From Streptacidiphilus neutrinimicus (lineage in GTDB: Bacteria > Actinomycetota > Actinomycetes > Streptomycetales > Streptomycetaceae), in assembly GCF_000787815.1 (NCBI RefSeq), contig NZ_BBPO01000002.1, forward strand, positions 108,445-172,444: 64,000 nt of DNA, given 5' to 3'. Below, one piece after another: positions 26,448 through 34,744 of this stretch. Numbering within the stretch: the stretch's first letter is position 1; each line of letters starts with the position of its first letter. The notes below the pieces were generated by a model that saw only the letters and a program-made list of their open reading frames with translations, did not search any database and was not told the origin of the DNA. Both the position numbers and the translations under genes were made by a program.

Positions 26448-27754
26448 AGCGTCGTCCCTTCCGTCGGCGCGGCGGTCCCGATGAACGGGAAGTCATGGCC
26501 CGTCAGCCAGTGCCGCCCCACCGCCCGCGCGGGAGCCCAGGCCGCCTCGATCGCGGCCTGGTCGCGCGGCTGCCCGAGGTCGGCCGGTCGCGGCCCGATC
26601 CGTTCGGCGATCGGCGCGAGTCTGGCCGTGTCGAACCCGAAGACCTCCGCGCAGTTGAGGCCGAGCATCCGCCGCGTCTCGTCGACCGGGATGTCGCGGA
26701 AGGTGGTCGCCACCCACCGGCGGGTCTCGGGCCAGGTGCCCTCGGGGTGCGGGTAGTCGCTGCCCCAGCAGATCGTGCCGACGCCGATCTCGTAGCGGTG
26801 GGCGAGCTCGCGCCGCTTGGTGTTGGTCGCGGCGACGAAGCAGTTGCGGTCCACGTACGAACTCGGCGGCATCGTGAGCTCGCTGAACGGCGAGAGCTTC
26901 TTGCCGCCGTGCGCTCCGAGGTAGAGCCGGTCCATGAACCACAGCAGGTTCGGCAGCCACCAGCAGCCGGACTCCGCGACGCCGAACCGCAGCCCCGGGA
27001 ACCGCTCGAACACCCCGGACCAGAGCAGGAACCACAGCGGCCGGGCCGGCCAGAACGTCACCTCGGTCACGTAGATGCCGAGGTGATTCCCGTACTCGTG
27101 CCGCGGCGCGGCGCCGGAGTGCGTGACGACCGGCATCCGCAGCTCCTCGCACACGGCCCACACCGGGTCGTAGCGGCGGTCGTGGTACGGCTCCTTGTCC
27201 ACCCACATCGACGGGATCATCACCGCCCCGAGCCCGTCCGCGTGCGCGCGCCGCACCTCGGCGACGACGAGGTCCGGCTCCGCGGTGATCGGCAGCAGGG
27301 CGACGCCGCAGCGCCGCTCCGGGCTCCCGCCGGCGCGGATGAACTCCGCGAGCCACCGGTTGTGCGCGCGGGCGCCCGCCATCCCGAGGACCGGGTCCTG
27401 ATCCCCGCTCAGCCCGAGGCCCACGCCGAAGGGCGCGGCGGTGCGCGAGTCCACGGCGTCGGCGTCCGGGAACACGACCTCGGCCGCGACCCCGTCCCCG
27501 TCCAGCTCCTTGTCGCGCTGGGCGGCGTCCCACCCGCCGCGCAGGCCCTCCTCGTGGTCCTCGAACCACTTCTGCGCGAAGGCTTCGTTCCGCACCCCGA
27601 GGCGCGTCGCCTCGTCCCGCCGGGCCTGGGCCTGCGCGAGGAACTCGTCGAACGCGCGATGGTGCGCGGCCTCCAGGTACGGGCGGTACTCCTCGGTGGG
27701 GAGTCCGGCGTGGCAGTCGGAGGAGATGACGAGATAGGGATCTTCGTAGGACAT
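26444..27754 (-). CDS. Amidohydrolase (ACMSD-like), first of a pair
   Basis: 436 residues. GAGAGGAGG before the ATG is a very strong ribosome-binding site. YLVISSDCHAGLPTEEYRPY, MPVVTHSGAAPRHEY, and TICWGSDYPHPEGTWPETRR parallel the motifs of the downstream gene, so the two are tandem duplicates. The same DCHAG variation is present. Both could form one hetero-oligomer or act in sequence on related substrates. Confidence 0.86.
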   Translation of the reverse strand: MSYEDPYLVISSDCHAGLPTEEYRPYLEAAHHRAFDEFLAQAQARRDEATRLGVRNEAFAQKWFEDHEEGLRGGWDAAQRDKELDGDGVAAEVVFPDADAVDSRTAAPFGVGLGLSGDQDPVLGMAGARAHNRWLAEFIRAGGSPERRCGVALLPITAEPDLVVAEVRRAHADGLGAVMIPSMWVDKEPYHDRRYDPVWAVCEELRMPVVTHSGAAPRHEYGNHLGIYVTEVTFWPARPLWFLLWSGVFERFPGLRFGVAESGCWWLPNLLWFMDRLYLGAHGGKKLSPFSELTMPPSSYVDRNCFVAATNTKRRELAHRYEIGVGTICWGSDYPHPEGTWPETRRWVATTFRDIPVDETRRMLGLNCAEVFGFDTARLAPIAERIGPRPADLGQPRDQAAIEAAWAPARAVGRHWLTGHDFPFIGTAAPTEGTTL

Positions 27755-27787
27755 GAACTTCCTCCTCTCTGGGAAGTTTCACTTCGC

Positions 27788-27797
27788 CAGGGCCCTG
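27788..27797. repeat. 10-bp palindrome CAGGGCCCTG
   Basis: Lies 34 bp upstream of the first amidohydrolase start, within the 102-bp gap to the SDR gene. A possible local operator or hairpin. Confidence 0.25.
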
Positions 27798-27827
27798 CGC
27801 GTTGAGGACCTACCGCTCATCAGTGGC

Positions 27828-27856
27828 TTGTCGCGCAGTTCCCCGTGCCCTGGGGG
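27828..27856. repeat. Likely copy of a dispersed Streptomyces-type intergenic repeat
   Basis: The sequence from TTGTCGCGCAGTTCCCCG on resembles a motif that I recall recurring in many streptomycete intergenic regions, usually followed by GCCCC and a hairpin. Only one copy is seen here. Confidence 0.4.
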
Positions 27857-28744
27857 CTACTCGTCGAGAATGAACTGTTCGAGGTAGCCCGGGTTCTCCC
27901 GGGTGAGCATGGACCGGGACCGCGCCCGGATCTGGCGGTCGCTGTGCTCGCTCGGCGGCAGCAGCCAGAAGCGGTCGGCGCGGATCCCGTCGGCGACGAA
28001 GTCCGCGACCTCCTCGACGGGCGTGAAGTGGACCTCGTGGCCGGAGGCCTCCATCGCCGCCTCCCACTGGGCCAGCGACCGGTACGGCGTGCGCCGTGGC
28101 CGCTGCTTCGCGAAGCGTTCGGGGCGGTTGCGGTGGGACTCCCACAGGCCGGTGCGCAGCATGTGCGGGCCCGGGAAGAGGACGGACGCGCCGATGGGCG
28201 CGCCCTCGGCGCGCAGGTGGGCGTAGAGGGACTCGGTCATGGTGACCACCGCCGCCTTGGTCACGGCGTACACCGACGCCGTCGGCAGCGGGGCGATCCC
28301 GCCGTCGCCGGAGGAGGTGTTGACGACGTGTCCGGGCTCGCCGCCCGCCAGCATGCGCGGCAGGAAGGCCTGCACGCCGTGGAAGACGCCCCAGACGTTG
28401 ACGGCGAACGCCCACTTCCAGTCGTTCGGCTCGTGCTCCCACATCCGGCCCTCGGCGCCCGAGCCGACGCCCGCGTTGTTGCACAGGGCGTGGACCCCGC
28501 CGTACGCGTGGTACGCCGCCTCCGCCAGCGCCTCGACGCTGTCGCGCTCGGAGACGTCGGTCAGCTGCCCGATCGCCTCCGCGCCCTGCTCGCGCAGTCC
28601 GGCGACCGCCTTGTCGAGCGCGGCCTCCTCGACGTCGGCGACGACGACGCGCAGGCCGTCCGCCGCGAAGCGGCGGGCCATGGCGAGGCCGATGCCGCTC
28701 GCGCCACCGGTGACGACGGCGACCTGTCCCTGCGTCAGCTCCAT
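27857..28744 (-). CDS. SDR-family oxidoreductase of the amidohydrolase cluster
   Basis: 295 residues from ATG 28744, with GGAGG 7 bp upstream (a GTG at 28750 is too close to it). VTGGASGIGLAMARRF near residue 12, NNAGVG near 90, NTSSGDGG near 145 and YAVTKAA as the active site. The acidic Asp in VVADVEE suggests NAD use. The C-terminal 80 residues are longer than usual (SLAQWEAAMEASGHEVHFTP). Close spacing to the acetoacetate decarboxylase-like gene suggests one transcript. Probably dehydrogenates an alcohol of the pathway. Confidence 0.86.
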   Translation of the reverse strand: MELTQGQVAVVTGGASGIGLAMARRFAADGLRVVVADVEEAALDKAVAGLREQGAEAIGQLTDVSERDSVEALAEAAYHAYGGVHALCNNAGVGSGAEGRMWEHEPNDWKWAFAVNVWGVFHGVQAFLPRMLAGGEPGHVVNTSSGDGGIAPLPTASVYAVTKAAVVTMTESLYAHLRAEGAPIGASVLFPGPHMLRTGLWESHRNRPERFAKQRPRRTPYRSLAQWEAAMEASGHEVHFTPVEEVADFVADGIRADRFWLLPPSEHSDRQIRARSRSMLTRENPGYLEQFILDE

Positions 28745-28746
28745 CC

Positions 28747-29547
28747 TCACCCCTCCTGCGGCGGCGTGACGGAGTCGAGGACCTGCGCCGGGTCGTCGTA
28801 GCGCTGGTGGACGAACGGGAGCAGCGCCCGCGCGCTGACCCGCTCGACCACGCGGCCGCGCTGGTCGGAGGTCTTCTCCCCGACGGTGATCTCCAGCAGC
28901 CGCCGGACCGGCAGGTCCGCGACGGGGTCGAACGCGGACTCGCGCAGGATCACCTCCCCGGTCACCGCCTCCAGCCGGCGCACCCGCTCGACGCGGGTGC
29001 AGTGGACGAGGACCGGGTCGAGGTCGAAGCCCTCGCCGTCCACGGCGGGGAGGAACTTGAAGTAGAAGTCGACCTTCTCGGCGGGCTCGGGCACCGGCAG
29101 CTCGCCGGTGACGCGGCCGTGGACCTCGACGAAGTCGACGCCGTGGCGGCCCAGGCGGGCCGTGACCACGTCGCCGTCCCGGGCGACGGACACCTCGCCG
29201 AGCTTCTTCGGCTCGCCGAAGACCTCCCGGCCGCCGATCAGGGCGCGCTCGGTGGTCATCGGCATGACCAGCGGATACCAGCCGCTCTGCCCGCCGTGCT
29301 GGGCCGAGACGGCGAAGGACCCGGCGCCGAGCGGGCTGCCGAAGATGTCGACCTGGCTGATGTTCACGCGCACCAGAGGCCGTCCGCCCGGCTTCAGCGG
29401 CGCGGGCAGCACCTGGGCGACGGCGTCCGGGTCGCTCTCCCAGACCGCCGCCACCCCGGTGGACCAGATGTCCGGCAGGACCGAACGGGCCTGCTTGGCC
29501 GCGCTGATCTCCTCCTCGGTGCGCGCGCCGTAGCGTACGCGTGCCAT
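28747..29547 (-). CDS. Acetoacetate decarboxylase-family protein
   Basis: 266 residues from the ATG at 29547. VLPAPLKPGGRPLVRVNISQ and YPLVMPMTTERALIGGREVF followed by GEPKKLGEV are the acetoacetate decarboxylase (ADC) fold signatures; the Lys pair in GEPKKLGE aligns with the Schiff-base Lys of the clostridial enzyme. Some family members are not decarboxylases but bind or cleave aldol substrates. It leads the minus-strand cluster of SDR and two amidohydrolases. Confidence 0.8.
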   Translation of the reverse strand: MARVRYGARTEEEISAAKQARSVLPDIWSTGVAAVWESDPDAVAQVLPAPLKPGGRPLVRVNISQVDIFGSPLGAGSFAVSAQHGGQSGWYPLVMPMTTERALIGGREVFGEPKKLGEVSVARDGDVVTARLGRHGVDFVEVHGRVTGELPVPEPAEKVDFYFKFLPAVDGEGFDLDPVLVHCTRVERVRRLEAVTGEVILRESAFDPVADLPVRRLLEITVGEKTSDQRGRVVERVSARALLPFVHQRYDDPAQVLDSVTPPQEG

Positions 29548-29587
29548 GGCGGTACCGTCCCTTCGCCGACGTTCCCGGTCGTTCTCT

Positions 29588-29600
29588 GTAACGGTGTTAC
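29588..29600. promoter_or_regulatory. Palindrome upstream of the catabolic cluster
   Basis: GTAAC-GGT-GTTAC at 29588-29600 is a short TetR-type dyad 41 bp before the acetoacetate decarboxylase-like gene, in a locally AT-rich stretch. It may control the cluster; no TetR gene lies next to it. Confidence 0.45.
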
Positions 29601-29642
29601 TTACTCCGAACGGCGCGAAGGGTGAAGACTCATGACGGTAAT

Positions 29643-30569
29643 TCAGTTCGTTTGTCCGGCCCGTTGGGTGGTCGCGATGCAGGCGAGGACGAGGAGGGCC
29701 GCGATCGGTGCCGCGGCGGGGATGCGCTCGTGGAGCAGGAGCGCCGCCCACAGCAGGTTGAGCAGCGGCTGCGCGAGCTGGATCTGCGCGGCCCGCTGGA
29801 CGCCGATCAGCGCCATGCCCTGGTACCAGGGGATGTAGCTGACGAACTGCGACAGGCCGAGGAACAGCACCCCGGCCAGTGCCGTCGCGCTCACGCGCAC
29901 CGGCTCCCCGGTGACGGCCGGGATCGCCAGCACCGCGGTGACGGGCAGGACCGCGACCAGGGCCCAGGCGATCACCTGCCAGCCGGGCATCTCCCGCGCT
30001 AGCCGTCCGCCCTCCGCGTACCCTGCCGAGCACAGCAGCAGGGCCGCGAACAGGTAGAGGTCCGCCGCGCTCGGCGCGCCGCCGTGTTCGAACAGGGTGA
30101 AGGCGACGACGGTCGCCGCGCCGGCGAGGGCCGCGGCCCAGAAGGCGCGTGGCTGGCGGCTGCGGGTGCGCGCGGCGGAGTAGCAGGAGGTCGCGAGCGG
30201 CATCAGGCCGATCACGACGGCGGAGTGCGCGGTGGTCGTGGTCCGCAGGGCGAGGGTCGTCAGGGCCGGGAAGCCGACGACGCAACCGAGCCCGACCGTG
30301 GCCAGTCCCGCCCAGTGCCGTCGTTCAGGCCGGGGTGCCCGGAACAGCGCCAGACAGACGGCGGCGATGACGGCGGCGATCGCCCCGCGCAGGCCGACGA
30401 CGCTCCACGGACCGAACCCGCGCAGGGACCACTCGGTGGCGGCGAAGGAGAGCGAGAACAGGCCGACGCCGGAACCGGCCAGCAGTACGCCGCCGCGACC
30501 GCTCCGCTCAGCTGCGGCGGAGCCGACCGCTATCGGCTGAGGGAGAGTAGCGCTATTGTGTGCCTTCAT
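29643..30569 (-). CDS. EamA/DMT-family permease
   Basis: 308 residues from the ATG at 30569. About ten hydrophobic helices in two five-helix EamA repeats (WSLRGFGPWSVVGLRGAIAA; GVLFLGLSQFVSYIPWYQG). Its ATG shares CATG with the ATG of the divergent mocR gene. MocR regulators often control an adjacent transporter, so this is probably an exporter or importer for an amino acid or vitamer sensed by the neighbour. Confidence 0.87.
   Translation of the reverse strand: MKAHNSATLPQPIAVGSAAAERSGRGGVLLAGSGVGLFSLSFAATEWSLRGFGPWSVVGLRGAIAAVIAAVCLALFRAPRPERRHWAGLATVGLGCVVGFPALTTLALRTTTTAHSAVVIGLMPLATSCYSAARTRSRQPRAFWAAALAGAATVVAFTLFEHGGAPSAADLYLFAALLLCSAGYAEGGRLAREMPGWQVIAWALVAVLPVTAVLAIPAVTGEPVRVSATALAGVLFLGLSQFVSYIPWYQGMALIGVQRAAQIQLAQPLLNLLWAALLLHERIPAAAPIAALLVLACIATTQRAGQTN
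30554..30559 (+). promoter_or_regulatory. Candidate -10 of leaderless mocR promoter
   Basis: TATTGT ends 8 bp before the ATG at 30568, in the 5' part of the divergent permease gene. No ribosome-binding site fits this ATG. The -35 is not clear. Confidence 0.3.
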
Positions 30570-32010
30570 GAACGACGGTAGCAGTGTCACCGAGCTCACG
30601 GAAACACTGCGTCGTGCCTGGGAGCGCTATCCGACGGGAGAGAAGCTGCCGTCCAGCCGTGCGCTGGTGGAGCGGTACCGAGTGAGCCCCGTGACCGTCT
30701 CGCGGGCGATCGGCGCGCTCGCCGCGGAGGGGCTGGTCGTCAGCCGCCCGGGTGCGGGGGTCTTCCGCGCCGAGCGGCGCGCGCCGAGCCGGGGCGGGGG
30801 TGACCTGTCCTGGCAGGAGGTCACCCTCGGCGCCCATGACGCGCTCGCCGCGCCGCGCGCGGACGCGAGCGGCCTGCTGGCCACGCTGACCCTGCCGCCC
30901 GCCGACGTCGTCGACCTGAGCAGCGGCTACCCGCACCCGTCCCTGCTGCCCGAGCGGGCCCTCGCCGACGCGCTCGCCCGCGCGGCGCGCCGACCGGACG
31001 CGTGGAGCCGTCCGCCTGTGGAGGGCCTGCCGGAGCTGCGCTCCTGGTTCGCGCGAGAGATCGGCGGCCCCGAATCCGCCCTGTCCGCGGCGGACGTGCT
31101 GATCACCGCGGGCGGCCAGAGCGCGCTGACCGTCGCACTCCGCGCCCTCGCCCCGGCGGGCGCGCCGGTGCTGGTCGAGTCCCCGACGTATCCCGGCGTC
31201 CTCGCAGTCGCCCGAGCGGCAGGCCTGCGCCCCGTCTCCGTCCCCGTAGACGCGGACGGGCTGCGCACCGACCTACTCGCCGACGCGTTTGCGGTGACCG
31301 GCGCGCGGCTGCTGGTCTGCCAGCCGCTGTTCCAGAACCCGACCGGTGCCATGCTCGCGGCGGGTCGCCGCGCCGAGGTGCTCCGACTCGCCCGTGCGGC
31401 AGGCGCGTTCGTCGTCGAGGACGACTACGCCCGGCTGCTCGCGCACGCCGACGCGCCCGCGTTGCCGCGACCCCTCGCCGCGGACGATCCGGACGGCGTG
31501 GTCGTCCACGTCCGCTCGCTCACCAAGGCCGCGTCCCCGAGCCTGCGCATCGCGGCGCTGAGCGCGCGTGGCCCCGTGTTCGAACGCCTGCGCGCCACGC
31601 AGGCGGTGGACAGCTTCTTCGTGCCGCGCCCGCTCCAGGACGCCACGTTGGAGCTGGTCTCCGCCCCGGCCTGGGCGCGCCATCTGCGGAGCTTGGCCGC
31701 CACGTTGAGCGAACGGCGGGCCGCGCTCGGCGCGGCGCTGGCTCGTGGCCTCCCGGATCTCCCGCCCGCGCCCCTGGCTCCCGGCGGTTACCTCGCCTGG
31801 CTCCCTCTCCCGTCCGGCTCGGACGAGGCGTCGGTCGCATCGGCGGCGCTTCGCGCCGGCGTCGCGGTCACCCCGGGCGCGGCGTACTTCGCGGCCGAGC
31901 CGCCCGCCCCCCACCTGCGGCTCACCCATGTGGCAGCCGTCAGCTCCGCCCAACTGGCCGAGGGGGTAGCCCGGTTGGGGCAGGCGTGGGCGAGCCTTCG
32001 GCAGGGATGA
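30568..32010 (+). CDS. MocR-type regulator: GntR helix-turn-helix fused to PLP aminotransferase
   Basis: 480 residues. The winged helix LPSSRALVERYRVSPVTVSR lies near residues 25-45. The class I/II aminotransferase domain follows: LLVCQPLFQNPTGAML, VVEDDYARLL, and the PLP-binding Lys in VRSLTKAASPSLRIAAL near residue 320. Members sense PLP or an amino-acid-PLP adduct and regulate a neighbouring gene, here the divergent EamA permease with which it shares start-codon bases. Confidence 0.9.
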   Translation: MNDGSSVTELTETLRRAWERYPTGEKLPSSRALVERYRVSPVTVSRAIGALAAEGLVVSRPGAGVFRAERRAPSRGGGDLSWQEVTLGAHDALAAPRADASGLLATLTLPPADVVDLSSGYPHPSLLPERALADALARAARRPDAWSRPPVEGLPELRSWFAREIGGPESALSAADVLITAGGQSALTVALRALAPAGAPVLVESPTYPGVLAVARAAGLRPVSVPVDADGLRTDLLADAFAVTGARLLVCQPLFQNPTGAMLAAGRRAEVLRLARAAGAFVVEDDYARLLAHADAPALPRPLAADDPDGVVVHVRSLTKAASPSLRIAALSARGPVFERLRATQAVDSFFVPRPLQDATLELVSAPAWARHLRSLAATLSERRAALGAALARGLPDLPPAPLAPGGYLAWLPLPSGSDEASVASAALRAGVAVTPGAAYFAAEPPAPHLRLTHVAAVSSAQLAEGVARLGQAWASLRQG

Positions 32011-32129
32011 CGCTTGCCTCCCGGGGTGCTCCCGTCCCCGCCCGTGCCGCCCTGCGGGCCTTGGTCGGCCGACCGGCGCCGTGACGGCACGAGCGCCTTG
32101 CGGACGGCCTCCTTGCGGTCTCCGCGGAG

Positions 32130-32801
32130 TCAGTAGGCGACGCCGACCACGGCCCGCTCGGTCTCGGGCATCGAGAGGGTGCGCAGCATCAGGTCGGCCA
32201 CGTCCGCGCGGGAGATCTTGGTGCCGCCGCGCAGGTTGTGGCCGAGCGCGGTGCGGTAGTGGCCGGTGTGCGGCATGTCGTTGAGCTGCGGCGGGCGGAC
32301 GGCCGTCCAACTGAGGCCGCTGGCACGGAGCTCGTCCTCCATCGCGGCCAGGTCCGCGTAGTGGTCGCGGAAGACGCGTTTGACGGCGGGGCTGAGCAGG
32401 TGCCGCATGAAGAAGCCGTCGCCCTCGTCGTGGCGGGACGGATGCGGGCGCGCGGGTGACGGGACGGTGCCGATCGGCGCGGCGCTGACGACGACGAGCC
32501 GCTCGCTGCCGACGGCGGTCATCGCCTCGATCAGCGCGCGGGTGCCCCGGGAGGCGACGCCGTGGTCGGCCTTCGTGCGCGCGCCGAGGCCGGAGAGGAC
32601 CGCGTCGGCGCCGGCCACAGCCGAACGCAGGGCGTCGGCCTGGCCGTCGGGCGCGGAGAGGTCAACGGCGACGGCGTCCACCTCGACGTCGAGCCGGGCC
32701 GGGTTGCGGACCACGGCGGTGACCTCGTGCCCGGCCGTGAGCGCCTGGGCCAGCAACTGTCGGCCGATGCCGCCGGTGGCGGCCACGATGGTGAGCTTCA
32801 T
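32130..32801 (-). CDS. NmrA/SDR-type NAD(P)-binding protein
   Basis: 223 residues. LTIVAATGGIGRQLLAQALT and the later HEVTAVVRNPARL are the NmrA-like/atypical SDR cofactor motifs (GxxGxxG plus Arg for NADPH). Classical YxxxK is absent. It runs divergently from the marR gene at 32874 with 72 bp between starts, so it is the likely target of that regulator. Members work as NAD(P)H sensors or reductases (for example of flavins or quinones). Confidence 0.85.
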   Translation of the reverse strand: MKLTIVAATGGIGRQLLAQALTAGHEVTAVVRNPARLDVEVDAVAVDLSAPDGQADALRSAVAGADAVLSGLGARTKADHGVASRGTRALIEAMTAVGSERLVVVSAAPIGTVPSPARPHPSRHDEGDGFFMRHLLSPAVKRVFRDHYADLAAMEDELRASGLSWTAVRPPQLNDMPHTGHYRTALGHNLRGGTKISRADVADLMLRTLSMPETERAVVGVAY

Positions 32802-32856
32802 GGGACTTCCCCTGCCGATGCGAGGTGCGGGTAAGGTTCCTTTGTAAGCCGTACAC

Positions 32857-32869
32857 TATGGAGACCATA
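32857..32869. promoter_or_regulatory. Inverted repeat between nmrA-like gene and marR
   Basis: TATGG-AGA-CCATA lies 4 bp before the marR ATG and 56 bp from the divergent start. TACACT (32852-32857) next to it is a possible -10. Probably the MarR operator. Confidence 0.5.
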
Positions 32870-32873
32870 ACAT

Positions 32874-33386
32874 ATGAGTTCCAAAGTATCTAGCGACGAA
32901 GCCGCCCGTGGGGACAGCCCTCAGAACGGCCGCCGGGACGCTCGGCGCGAGGTCAGGGAGGCACTGCGCGAGCTCGGCGTCCAGCTCGCCCAGCTGAACC
33001 GCCGGGTCAGCGGACGGCTCGGGCTGCGCGACGCGGACATGGACTGTCTGGACCTGATCGGCCGGCTCGGCCCGATCGGCGCGGGCCCGCTGGCCAAGGC
33101 GGCAGGCCTCCATCCGGCGACCCTCACCGGCGTCCTGGACCGCCTCGAGCGCGCCGGGTGGATCGTCCGCGAGCGCGACGCCGAGGACCGGCGCGCGGTC
33201 CGGATCCGGGCACTGCCCGAGCGCGGCAAGGAGGTGCTGGCGCAGTTCGCCGGGATGAACGGCGCGGTGCAGGAGATCTGCTCCCGCTACGACGAGCAGC
33301 AGCTCGGCGTCATCGCCGACTTCCTCGCGCGCGTCGCGGAGGCGGGCCGCGCCTCGACGCTCGCGCTGGACGACGCGGAGCGGTAG
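32874..33386 (+). CDS. MarR-family transcriptional regulator
   Basis: 170 residues. GPLAKAAGLHPATLTGVLDR and LERAGWIVRERDAEDRRAVR make the recognition helix and wing (residues 70-115). The first 30 residues are polar and disordered. The ATG lies directly behind the inverted repeat with no ribosome-binding site, so the transcript may have a very short leader. It probably regulates itself and the divergent NmrA-like gene. Confidence 0.9.
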   Translation: MSSKVSSDEAARGDSPQNGRRDARREVREALRELGVQLAQLNRRVSGRLGLRDADMDCLDLIGRLGPIGAGPLAKAAGLHPATLTGVLDRLERAGWIVRERDAEDRRAVRIRALPERGKEVLAQFAGMNGAVQEICSRYDEQQLGVIADFLARVAEAGRASTLALDDAER

Positions 33387-33433
33387 CTCCTCCGCGTCAC
33401 GCCCATCTGTGGTATTCCGGAGCACAGTTGGCA

Positions 33434-33441
33434 ACGCGTTC
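33434..33441. promoter_or_regulatory. AACGCGTT palindrome upstream of tetR
   Basis: An 8-bp palindrome 25 bp before the tetR ribosome-binding site. Weak on its own. Confidence 0.2.
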
Positions 33442-33465
33442 GCGCGGACGCGAGGGGGGTGCGGG

Positions 33466-34092
33466 ATGGCCGTGAAGGACGCGCTCAGCCGGGGCGCGGT
33501 GCTGGACGCCGCCGCCGAGCTCGTCCGCGCCCACGGGCCGGGTGCGCTGACGATGCGTCGGCTCGCCGCCGAACTGGGCTGCGCCGTCACCGCGATCTAC
33601 TGGCACGTCGGCAACCGTGAGGCGCTGCTGGACGAGTTGGTCGCACGCACGGTCAAGGAGATGGGGGAGATCCGCGCGGAGGGCCGCACGCCCGTGGAGC
33701 GCGCGGAGTCGGTCGCCCTCGCGCTGCGCCGCAAGCTGCGAGCCCGCCCGCACCTGATCGCGCTGGTCCACGAGCGCGGCCTCACCGAGCTGATGATGCT
33801 GCCCGCGCAGCGCGCCCTGGTCCACGAGGCGCACGCCGCCGGCCTGCGCGGCGCGGCCGCCGCCGAGGCCGTCCGGGCGCTCCAGTTCCAGATCGTCGGC
33901 TTCGTCCTGGTCGAGCGCAATCGCGAACGGGCTCCCGCCCAGCACCCGGGAGAGCCCGACCTCTGGACCCCGGAGGCCGCCGAGCAGGACCCGGAACTCG
34001 CCACCTCCTTCGCGGCGCCCCCGGACCCCGACATCCTCTTCCGCGCCTCGGTCCGAGGCCTCATCGCCTCCCTCTGGGCGGTTCGCGGCTAG
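33466..34092 (+). CDS. TetR-family regulator (TetR C-terminal type)
   Basis: 208 residues from the ATG at 33466; GAGGGGGG stands 6 bp upstream. MRRLAAELGCAVTAIYWHVG near residue 30 is the TetR helix-turn-helix, and the YWHVGNREALLDELV that follows is typical. The C-terminal helices bind an unknown ligand. The DUF4267 membrane gene lies 160 bp downstream on the same strand, with two CTAGC-type operators between. Confidence 0.9.
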   Translation: MAVKDALSRGAVLDAAAELVRAHGPGALTMRRLAAELGCAVTAIYWHVGNREALLDELVARTVKEMGEIRAEGRTPVERAESVALALRRKLRARPHLIALVHERGLTELMMLPAQRALVHEAHAAGLRGAAAAEAVRALQFQIVGFVLVERNRERAPAQHPGEPDLWTPEAAEQDPELATSFAAPPDPDILFRASVRGLIASLWAVRG

Positions 34093-34150
34093 CCAGTCGC
34101 CGGGGCGGTTCCCTCCGCGAGCAGAGCACCCGATGCGGATAAAGGAAATG

Positions 34151-34196
34151 CTAGCACCGCTAGACATCGGGTCGGCGCTATGTCTAGCATTGCTAG
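34151..34196 (+). promoter_or_regulatory. Twin CTAGC-N3-GCTAG operators
   Basis: CTAGCACCGCTAG (34151-34163) and CTAGCATTGCTAG (34184-34196) are near-identical dyads with centres 33 bp apart, about three helical turns. They sit before the DUF4267 gene and right after tetR, so they are the likely TetR binding sites. Confidence 0.65.
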
Positions 34197-34253
34197 TAGA
34201 TCGAGCAGCGCTCGGCGCGGGGCCGATGTCGCGAAGGAAGGGGAACACCCGTC

Positions 34254-34640
34254 ATGCCTACCGCCGTCACCACCGTCGCCGTCGTCCTCGCCTGGGTCGT
34301 CGCCGTCGGGATCACGTTCATCGGCGCCCGCAACCTGTGGACCCCGCAGGGCGCCGTGGATTTCGGCATCCCCGGCACCCGCCCGGAGGACGCGAGCTTT
34401 CGCGCCTGGCTCCGCGTCAAGGCGGACCGCGACATCGGCGCCGGGCTCGTCATGGCGGTCGTGCTGATCGGCGGCAGCGCCCACCTGATCGGCTGGTTCA
34501 CGCTGGTCGGGGCGGTGATGCCGCTGTGCGACGCGCTGATCGTCAGGAGGAGCGGCGGATCCGCGCCAATCTATCTCGGGGTCCACGGCGCCACAGCCGC
34601 GGTCATGGTCGCCGCCGGCGCGCTGCTGGCGCTGTCCTGA
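34254..34640 (+). CDS. DUF4267-type small membrane protein
   Basis: 128 residues with four hydrophobic helices (TTVAVVLAWVVAVGITFIG, IGAGLVMAVVLIGGSAHLIG and two more). FIGARNLWTPQGAVDFGIPG is a DUF4267 hallmark. Function unknown; usually next to TetR-type regulators. It follows the twin operators and so is the probable regulated gene. Confidence 0.82.
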   Translation: MPTAVTTVAVVLAWVVAVGITFIGARNLWTPQGAVDFGIPGTRPEDASFRAWLRVKADRDIGAGLVMAVVLIGGSAHLIGWFTLVGAVMPLCDALIVRRSGGSAPIYLGVHGATAAVMVAAGALLALS

Positions 34641-34650
34641 CCGCGCACAC

Positions 34651-34689
34651 CGACGGGCTCCGACGGGAAGACCCTCGTGGGGCCCGTCG
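34651..34689 (+). terminator. Imperfect hairpin after the DUF4267 gene
   Basis: CGACGGGCT pairs with GGCCCGTCG (eight pairs plus one G-U) around a 21-nt loop. It starts 11 bp after the stop. Confidence 0.45.
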
Positions 34690-34744
34690 TCATGGTGCGT
34701 TCTGCCCGGCGCGCCAGCCGCGGATCCGGCCCGGGACCCCGGGC

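Noticed and set aside
27795..27856. tRNA-like segment in the gap before the amidohydrolase operon
   Set aside because: No cloverleaf with a T-loop GTTCRA could be formed; it better fits an intergenic repeat.
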